From NCBI GenBank assembly GCA_903867275.1, contig CAIPQY010000361.1:1-5781 (forward strand): 5,781 nucleotides of DNA, written 5' to 3'. A program made the translations under genes and the position numbers. Each line of letters begins with the position of its first letter. The first letter of the stretch is position 1. A model generated the notes under the pieces. The model searched no databases. It worked only from the letters and a program-made list of their open reading frames with translations, and was not told the origin of the DNA. Below, in pieces: positions 1 through 5,781 of the stretch. The DNA comes from an uncultured bacterium (lineage in GTDB: Bacteria > Planctomycetota > Phycisphaerae > Phycisphaerales > SM1A02).

Positions 1-1641
1 GAGGAAGAACGTCTGATCACCGTGAAGACCGACGGTCTGCGTTTCCATGCCGGCAGCGTGCCGTGCGAGCTGCGCGTGACACGCGGCGCATTCGTGGCCG
101 ATGGCCCCAGCTTCCGACTGGACGACACGCGCATCGAGGGATGGTCCGCGGGCGCACCGATCGGCGTGCTGGATGCCTGCGGATCCGTCGCCACCGAAAG
201 CAGCGGCGAGAAGGATCTGGAGGCCACATGGCGCCTGGATCGACTGGACTCGCCCGTGATTCCGCTGGTGCTGCGTGCGGCCAACCTGCCGGAGGTTGCG
301 GCGATCGCGGATCGATGGAACGCGACGGGCGAGGCACAGGGCACACTCACGGTGCTGGAAGACGGCACGCCCGCTCAGGACTGGACCCTGCGCGTCGATG
401 GCGGATCCTGGCTGCGTGGCGATCCCGGTGGCGTGCCGATCTTCATGCAGTTGCTGCCCGGGTCGCAGGCCATGCTGACGGCCGGCGCGTTCTCGCTTTG
501 GAGCGACGTGGCAGGCTGCGACGACGCGCTGGTGGGCGATGTCACGCGCGGGCACTTCGGGCTGCATGGCCGGCTCGGCATCGGACCCGAGGGCCCGGCG
601 GACGGCGGATCGATGGCGCTCGACTTCGAGGTGAGCCCGCTGCACGAGACGCTGATGGGCGTTCTGCCCGAGCGGCTGGCTGACGGCCTGCGCACGGTTG
701 AACTCCGCGCCTCCGATGTGCGCGCCGAGTCGCTGGAACTGCTCGGGTGGACGCCCGCCGAATCCGAGGTGGGCATCCGGGGCGGCATTCACGTGGACGA
801 CGGCGCCATGCGCGCCGGCACCAACCTCGACCACATTCACGCGCTGTTCCAGGTGGACGCACGCGGCGGGCGACCGGTGCCGGTGCGGATCGATCTTGGT
901 GGCGGCGAGGCCATGTTCGAGGTGAACCGGCGCGTGGTGACCGAGGTGGGTGGCTCGCTGCGCATACCCGCGAGCGGGCAGGCGACGCAGGTGCGCGACC
1001 TCTGCGGCAATCTGTACAACGGTCGCGCGTGGGCGTCGGCCGACATCGGCGGCGACACGCGAAGCTGGAGCGTGCAGGTGGATGTGAGCGACGCCGAACT
1101 GCCGGGACTGGTGCGCGGCGGCGACCCATCGCAGAGCTTCGCCAACGCCGGCACGGTGAGCGCATCCCTGTCGCTGGGCGGCATGCTTGATGGCAGCGAC
1201 TCGCTGCGAGGCATCGGCCACATCAGCGCGATCGATGCGCGCATGGCCGAGTTGCCGGTGACGCTGCGCATCCTGCAGACCTCGCAGCTCATGCTGCCGC
1301 TGTCCGACAGTCTGGACACCGCCAAGGTCGACTTCCACGTGCGTGGCAGCGACCTGCGCTTTGACCGACTGGACCTGACCTGCCCGACCCTGCGCATGGT
1401 GGGCAGCGGATCCCTGGATCTGGCCACCTGGAACCTTGCGCTGCGCTTCAAGAACCGCGGTACCGTGCCGCTGATCAGCGACCTGTTCGGCGCCGCCAGC
1501 GACCAGCTGTTCGTGATCGACGTGACGGGCCCGGTGACCGAGCCCAAGGTGAACCTGACCCCGCTTCCGCCCCTCGGGGGCGACCCTTCCGCGGAAATGC
1601 CTGCTGCGCAGACCGCGGCCAAACCGATGGAGACACGATGA
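1..1641 (+). CDS. AsmA/TamB-like envelope protein, C-terminal part (5' truncated by window)
   Basis: The reading frame is open from the first base, so the gene is cut at its 5' end; at least 546 residues are visible. A GTG at 22 could be called as a start, but the GAGG at 1-4 is too far from it to be a ribosome site, and codons 1-21 read through without a stop, so I treat the start as lying upstream. Numbering from that GTG, the protein is rich in predicted beta strands with alternating polar and hydrophobic residues. Residues about 395-515 look like the AsmA-like C-terminal domain: a GIGHISAIDARM-type strand, a block around LPVTLRIL, then VRGSDLRFD, GSGSLDLATWNL and a final VTGPVTEPKVNLTPLP. 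The last 20 or so residues are a low-complexity Ala/Pro tail. In this superfamily such proteins span the periplasm and are implicated in phospholipid transfer to the outer membrane; that role is inferred here. No signal or membrane anchor is visible because the N-terminus is missing. The stop overlaps the next start by four bases. Confidence 0.72.
   Translation, partial: EEERLITVKTDGLRFHAGSVPCELRVTRGAFVADGPSFRLDDTRIEGWSAGAPIGVLDACGSVATESSGEKDLEATWRLDRLDSPVIPLVLRAANLPEVAAIADRWNATGEAQGTLTVLEDGTPAQDWTLRVDGGSWLRGDPGGVPIFMQLLPGSQAMLTAGAFSLWSDVAGCDDALVGDVTRGHFGLHGRLGIGPEGPADGGSMALDFEVSPLHETLMGVLPERLADGLRTVELRASDVRAESLELLGWTPAESEVGIRGGIHVDDGAMRAGTNLDHIHALFQVDARGGRPVPVRIDLGGGEAMFEVNRRVVTEVGGSLRIPASGQATQVRDLCGNLYNGRAWASADIGGDTRSWSVQVDVSDAELPGLVRGGDPSQSFANAGTVSASLSLGGMLDGSDSLRGIGHISAIDARMAELPVTLRILQTSQLMLPLSDSLDTAKVDFHVRGSDLRFDRLDLTCPTLRMVGSGSLDLATWNLALRFKNRGTVPLISDLFGAASDQLFVIDVTGPVTEPKVNLTPLPPLGGDPSAEMPAAQTAAKPMETR
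1629..1633 (+). promoter_or_regulatory. Shine-Dalgarno site of the LOG-family gene
   Basis: GGAGA lies inside the end of the AsmA-like gene, four bases before the ATG at 1638. It is the clearest ribosome-binding site in the window and supports the ATG that overlaps the upstream stop. The next two genes in the series have no comparable purine run, so they may rely more on coupling to the upstream ribosome. Confidence 0.5.
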
Positions 1642-2729
1642 CGCCGCACCACCCCAGCTCCTCCGAAGACGACTCGATGCGCGAACGCGTGGAAGCGCTT
1701 GTGCGCGAAGCCGCCGAGGCATCGCAGCACGCAGGCACGGGCAGCATGGCCGGCCGCCGACGGCGCCACGTGGAGGAGCTGGCGCTCACCTCGCTGAAGC
1801 TTCTCGATGACGGCCTGGACGCGGGCCAGATGAAGCTGCTGGAACTCTCCATGAAGGAGATGCGGCGCGCCTATCGCATGTTCAACCGCTATCGCGGCGT
1901 GCGCAAGGTCAGCATCTTCGGCAGCGCACGCACGCCGGAAACGCACCCCGACTACCACGCGGCGCGCCAGTTCGGCCAGCTGATGGCGGCCGAAAGCTGG
2001 ATGGCCATCACCGGCGCCGGCGACGGCATCATGAAGGCTGGCCACGAGGGCCCCACGCGCGAGTCGAGCTTCGGCCTCTCCATCCGCCTGCCCTTCGAGA
2101 CCAACGCGAACGAGGTGATCGCCGGCGACGAGAAGCTGCTCAGCTTCCGCTACTTCTTCACGCGCAAGCTCATGTTCGTCAGCCACTCCGACGCGGTGGC
2201 GGTGTTCCCGGGCGGCTTCGGCACCATGGACGAGATCTTCGAGGTGCTCACGCTGGTGCAGACCGGCAAGAGCCCCATCGTGCCCATCGTGCTGGTGGAA
2301 GGCGCCGACGCCGAGGGCAAGCCGCTTGGCTACTGGAAGCGCTGGGAATTCGGCGTGGTTGAAAACCTGCTGTCACAGGGCTGGATCAGCCCCGAGGACC
2401 CGGGCCTGTACGAGTTCGCATCGAGCCCTGCGGACGCCGCGCGCCGCATCCAGCGCTTCTACCACCGCTACCACAGCAGCCGCTACGTGGATGACCACCT
2501 GGTGATCCGCCTGAAGCGACCGCTCAGCGCCGGACAGGTGAAGACGCTCGACGCGGAGTTCCGCAACATCATCAAGAGCGGCCACATCGAACAGACCGGC
2601 GCACTGGAAGCCGAGGGCGAGCATCCCGACCTTCCGCGCCTGCGCTTCCACTTCGCCAAGCGCGCCTTCGGCACGCTGCGACGCATGATCGACCGCATCA
2701 ACGCGATGCCCGACGACGCGAACGCATGA
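1638..2729 (+). CDS. LOG-family (TIGR00730-like) Rossmann nucleotide-binding protein, long form
   Basis: This 363-residue protein has the hallmarks of the LOG/'lysine decarboxylase' family: FGSARTP (94-100) after the first strand, the glycine-rich GAGDGIMKAGHEG (126-138), RKLMF (176-180) with the conserved Arg-Lys pair, and the phosphate-binding PGGFGTMDE (191-199). Despite the old name, characterised members are phosphoribohydrolases acting on cytokinin nucleotides or purine/pyrimidine nucleoside monophosphates; the substrate here cannot be told. It should be cytosolic, as there is no signal peptide or membrane segment. Compact LOG proteins are near 190 residues. This one adds about 88 N-terminal residues, predicted helical and rich in Arg/Glu, and about 85 C-terminal residues from roughly 280 onward (HLVIRLKRPLS, LPRLRFHFAKR). 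The canonical second glycine of GGGxGIM is alanine (A127), a variant I believe occurs in long-form relatives. The ATG start is chosen for its 4-base overlap with the upstream stop and the GGAGA before it. It also overlaps the following gene by four bases. Confidence 0.9.
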   Translation: MTPHHPSSSEDDSMRERVEALVREAAEASQHAGTGSMAGRRRRHVEELALTSLKLLDDGLDAGQMKLLELSMKEMRRAYRMFNRYRGVRKVSIFGSARTPETHPDYHAARQFGQLMAAESWMAITGAGDGIMKAGHEGPTRESSFGLSIRLPFETNANEVIAGDEKLLSFRYFFTRKLMFVSHSDAVAVFPGGFGTMDEIFEVLTLVQTGKSPIVPIVLVEGADAEGKPLGYWKRWEFGVVENLLSQGWISPEDPGLYEFASSPADAARRIQRFYHRYHSSRYVDDHLVIRLKRPLSAGQVKTLDAEFRNIIKSGHIEQTGALEAEGEHPDLPRLRFHFAKRAFGTLRRMIDRINAMPDDANA

Positions 2730-3595
2730 GCGCACGCGCGCGTGCATGGCCCATCTGCTCCGCGATCGGCGTGGCCGCGCTCGCGGCGTCATGCGCGTCG
2801 ACGCCCTCGGAAGCGCCGGCACCCGCGGCCAACATCGACCGCGGCGACTCGGAGGGACTGGTATGCGTGCGCTACACGCTCGACACCGACGCGCCTCGCA
2901 TGGAGGCGGTGGTCGCCGCCTTCGCCACCCGGCTCTTTCCCACGCCCGACGAACGCGCCGCACTTGCGCATGAAGGGCTGCAGGTGGCGATCGTGCCCGC
3001 GAGCGATCTGCCCGACATCCGGACGCGACTCGGCCCCCTGACGGAGGTCACGCGCGTGATCGTGGGCCAGAGCGCCAACTGGGTGGAACTCGCGCACCGC
3101 GATCTTGGCGCCGACGATCTGGTGATGATGGATGGCGCGTTCATGCGAGGCGACGGCGGCGCGCTTCGTATCAGCGTGCGCGACGCGGTGATGCCCGATG
3201 CGGATGGCGGATGCGTGCAGACCGAGGTGGCGATGCACCTGACACCTGCCACGCTTCCCATGCAGTCGCTGCCCGGCGATGCGCCGGCCGGACGCGTGGT
3301 GATGCAGTCGGCGATCGAGTGCTGCCTGCACGATGGCGAGGCCCTGCTCATCCTGCCCGCTCCGACGGTGTCCACAGGCAAGGGTCCGGCCACCACCAGC
3401 GACCTGCCTCCGACCGCAGGCGTGGCATTGCTTGGAGAACGCGCCTCGCCCGAACGCAGCAAGGACCGACACGGTTATTCGGTCGCCATCGCCCTCATCG
3501 CGAAGGTTCCTGCAGGTATTCGCCCTTCTCCAGCCGAAGAGGTGGACGCGCCAGCTGACGTTGGCCACACTGCCCCTGCCGCCGCAGAACCATGA
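2726..3595 (+). CDS. Predicted lipoprotein of unknown function
   Basis: I do not recognise this 289-residue protein. Its N-terminus has basic residues (R4, R6), a hydrophobic stretch (about 9-21) and LAASC with cysteine at 23, a plausible though imperfect lipobox (alanine rather than leucine at -3). It would then be exported and lipid-anchored. An Ala/Pro linker follows (24-40). The mature region begins with a strand-like VCVRYTL (46-52), a helix with FATRLFPTPDERAAL (66-80) and EGLQVAIVPASDLPDIRTRL (83-102). Next comes a beta-rich part (108-263) containing DDLVMMDGAF, GALRISVRDAV, HDGEALLILPAP and YSVAIALIAKVP. The last 25 residues are disordered-looking Ala/Pro/Glu. The DGEALLIL...VALL...AIALIAKVP run faintly recalls the strand order of secretin C-termini, but I would not assign that. 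Two adjacent cysteines (199-200) and C47 and C163 are notable. The start overlaps the LOG stop (ATGA) and the stop overlaps the pssA start, tying it to both neighbours. No ribosome site is visible before the ATG. The reading frame is supported by these overlaps and by ordinary protein composition. Confidence 0.75.
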   Translation: MSARARAWPICSAIGVAALAASCASTPSEAPAPAANIDRGDSEGLVCVRYTLDTDAPRMEAVVAAFATRLFPTPDERAALAHEGLQVAIVPASDLPDIRTRLGPLTEVTRVIVGQSANWVELAHRDLGADDLVMMDGAFMRGDGGALRISVRDAVMPDADGGCVQTEVAMHLTPATLPMQSLPGDAPAGRVVMQSAIECCLHDGEALLILPAPTVSTGKGPATTSDLPPTAGVALLGERASPERSKDRHGYSVAIALIAKVPAGIRPSPAEEVDAPADVGHTAPAAAEP

Positions 3596-4512
3596 ACACG
3601 CCTACCGACATCACCAAGCGCCGCCGATTCCGCCTGCGCCGTCGCATGGAGCGCGGGCGCGCCATGCCTGCGCTGGCCGTGATCCCGGCCCTGATGACGC
3701 TGGGCAACCTGATCTGCGGCTTCGCGGCCATCCACTACGCGGCCATGCCGGTGGCCACCACCGAGATCTTCGGATGGAACACGCTCACCGTGGCGTGCTG
3801 CCTGCTGTTCCTGGGCATGTTCCTGGATGCGCTCGACGGCAGCGTGGCGCGACTCACGCGCAGCACCAGCGATCTGGGCGCGCAGCTGGATTCACTCGCC
3901 GACATGGTGGCCTTCGGTGTGGCGCCGGCCTACATGATGCTGCGACTGGTGAGCCACTACTACGGCCCCGAGCACTACACCGGCATCCTGGGCCCGGACG
4001 CGGACAACCTGTACGGTCGCGTCACCTGGACCATCGCCGCCGCGTACATCTGCTGCACGGCCCTGCGGCTGGCGCGCTTCAATGTGGAAACCCCCTCGGC
4101 CGATGCCGAAGATCACCGCTGGTTCCGCGGCCTGCCTTCGCCGGCTGCCGCCGGTTGCGTGGCGAGCCTCATCCTGCTCCACCAGCACCTGCTGGTGAAG
4201 AAGTTCGGCGGCGAGTTTCCGCCGGGCTTCGAGAAGACCATCAGTCTGCTCATTCCGCTGGTGACGCTGGTGGCGGCGATCGGCATGGTGAGCACCATGC
4301 GCTATCCGCACCTGATCAATCGCTGGGTGGCCGGCCGCAAGAGCTTCGGCGCGCTGGTGCGCATCGTGATTCCGGTGGTGATGGCCGTGTGGTGGCTGCA
4401 GGTGGCACTGGCCGTGTGCTTCGTGGCCTACGCCATCAGCGGACCGATGGGCGCCCTGTCGCGTCGCATGCGACGGCGGCCACCCGTGTTCGTGCCGACC
4501 AATCCTGCCTGA
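3592..4512 (+). CDS. pssA: CDP-diacylglycerol--serine O-phosphatidyltransferase (phosphatidylserine synthase)
   Basis: This 306-residue integral membrane enzyme carries a perfect CDP-alcohol phosphatidyltransferase signature, DG-x2-AR-x8-G-x3-D-x3-D (D82, G83, A86, R87, G96, D100, D104), whose aspartates bind the metal ion and CDP-diacylglycerol. Family features point to the serine-using type II PssA rather than PgsA: TLGNLICGFAAI (36-47), DSLADMVAFGVAP (100-112) and LRLARFNV followed by FRGLPSPAAAG (158-165, 178-188). The reaction is CDP-diacylglycerol plus L-serine to phosphatidylserine plus CMP, the entry to phosphatidylethanolamine. Predicted membrane segments lie near 27-50, 63-81, 100-120, 144-162, 184-202, 216-236 and 254-284. 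The N-terminus is strikingly basic, with ten Arg/Lys in the first 23 residues, and should face the cytosol. The protein is longer than the 170-250 residues common for type II enzymes, mainly at the C-terminus. The ATG at 3592 is favoured because it overlaps the previous stop as ATGA; an internal ATG at 3646 would remove the basic tail and cannot be excluded. No Shine-Dalgarno sequence is evident, so coupling to the upstream gene is likely. Confidence 0.93.
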   Translation: MNTPTDITKRRRFRLRRRMERGRAMPALAVIPALMTLGNLICGFAAIHYAAMPVATTEIFGWNTLTVACCLLFLGMFLDALDGSVARLTRSTSDLGAQLDSLADMVAFGVAPAYMMLRLVSHYYGPEHYTGILGPDADNLYGRVTWTIAAAYICCTALRLARFNVETPSADAEDHRWFRGLPSPAAAGCVASLILLHQHLLVKKFGGEFPPGFEKTISLLIPLVTLVAAIGMVSTMRYPHLINRWVAGRKSFGALVRIVIPVVMAVWWLQVALAVCFVAYAISGPMGALSRRMRRRPPVFVPTNPA

Positions 4513-4526
4513 GTCGCGCACGCGAC
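4513..4526 (+). terminator. Short perfect inverted repeat after pssA, possible weak terminator
   Basis: GTCGCG-CA-CGCGAC begins at the base after the pssA stop. As RNA it would most realistically form a five-pair stem with a four-base GCAC loop. Only three T residues follow (4530-4532) and the stem is short, so it is at best a weak intrinsic terminator. It could equally be an attenuating hairpin, or chance in such GC-rich DNA. Confidence 0.25.
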
Positions 4527-4547
4527 GACTTTCGCGCGGTGCCCGGC

Positions 4548-4553
4548 TAGGAT
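4548..4553 (+). promoter_or_regulatory. Possible -10 element or weak Shine-Dalgarno for trpB
   Basis: TAGGAT matches the bacterial -10 consensus TATAAT at four of six positions, including the important first TA and last T. It ends seven bases before the trpB ATG, so a transcript started from it would be leaderless or nearly so. No good -35 box is visible at 16-18 bases upstream. The same bases contain AGGA (4549-4552), eight bases before the ATG, which is acceptable as a weak Shine-Dalgarno site. The two readings are mutually exclusive if transcription starts at the ATG, and the sequence alone does not decide between them. Confidence 0.3.
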
Positions 4554-4560
4554 CGCCGTC

Positions 4561-5772
<1,212 letters not shown>

Positions 5773-5781
5773 TCACTTCGC

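Noticed and set aside
22..1641. GTG at 22 as the true start of the AsmA-like gene
   Set aside because: The frame is open to base 1, the only purine run is too far upstream, and a protein of this family starting here would have no membrane anchor or signal.
837..2186. Long open frame on the minus strand (449 codons) opposite the AsmA-like and LOG genes
   Set aside because: Its composition is that of a shadow frame, no domain is recognisable, and it crosses the coupled junction of two well-supported + strand genes.
3475..3735. Small minus-strand frames over the lipoprotein/pssA junction
   Set aside because: They overlap a strongly supported coupled junction, have no ribosome site worth noting and show no recognisable protein features.
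3333..4550. 405-codon + strand frame running from the lipoprotein gene through pssA
   Set aside because: It is out of frame with PssA, whose full catalytic signature is in the other frame. The product is Arg/Pro/His-rich without motifs.

Overview
The window is a densely coding, very GC-rich stretch (roughly two thirds GC by eye) in which all five genes read on the + strand. The only non-coding DNA is a 48-base gap before the last gene and 9 bases at the right edge. There is no rRNA, tRNA, mobile element, CRISPR array or other mark of recent transfer. The AsmA-like protein, the long-form LOG protein and the alanine/proline-rich lipoprotein look most like Planctomycetota, perhaps the Phycisphaerae. 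That placement is an inference from style and gene content, because no taxonomic marker gene is present.

Layout: (1) 1-1641, the 3' part of a large AsmA/TamB-type envelope protein whose 5' end lies outside the window; (2) 1638-2729, a LOG-family (lysine-decarboxylase-like Rossmann) nucleotide-binding protein with long N- and C-terminal extensions; (3) 2726-3595, an unrecognised predicted lipoprotein; (4) 3592-4512, a CDP-alcohol phosphatidyltransferase, most likely phosphatidylserine synthase PssA; (5) a short intergenic region with a small perfect inverted repeat and a possible -10/Shine-Dalgarno element; (6) 4561-5772, a complete tryptophan synthase beta chain, trpB.

Genes 1 to 4 are joined by three consecutive 4-base ATGA overlaps, in which each stop codon shares bases with the next start. 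They are therefore probably one translationally coupled operon. Its two interpretable envelope members are a putative lipid-transfer (AsmA-like) protein and a phospholipid synthase, which suggests a membrane-lipid module. The LOG protein and the unknown lipoprotein sit between them. trpB is separated by a gap and may have its own promoter. Both PssA and TrpB use L-serine as a substrate, but the sequence does not show that this explains their adjacency.

I found no convincing new system. The best leads are the unknown lipoprotein locked between a LOG protein and PssA, the coupled four-gene arrangement, and the possible leaderless or weakly led start of trpB.
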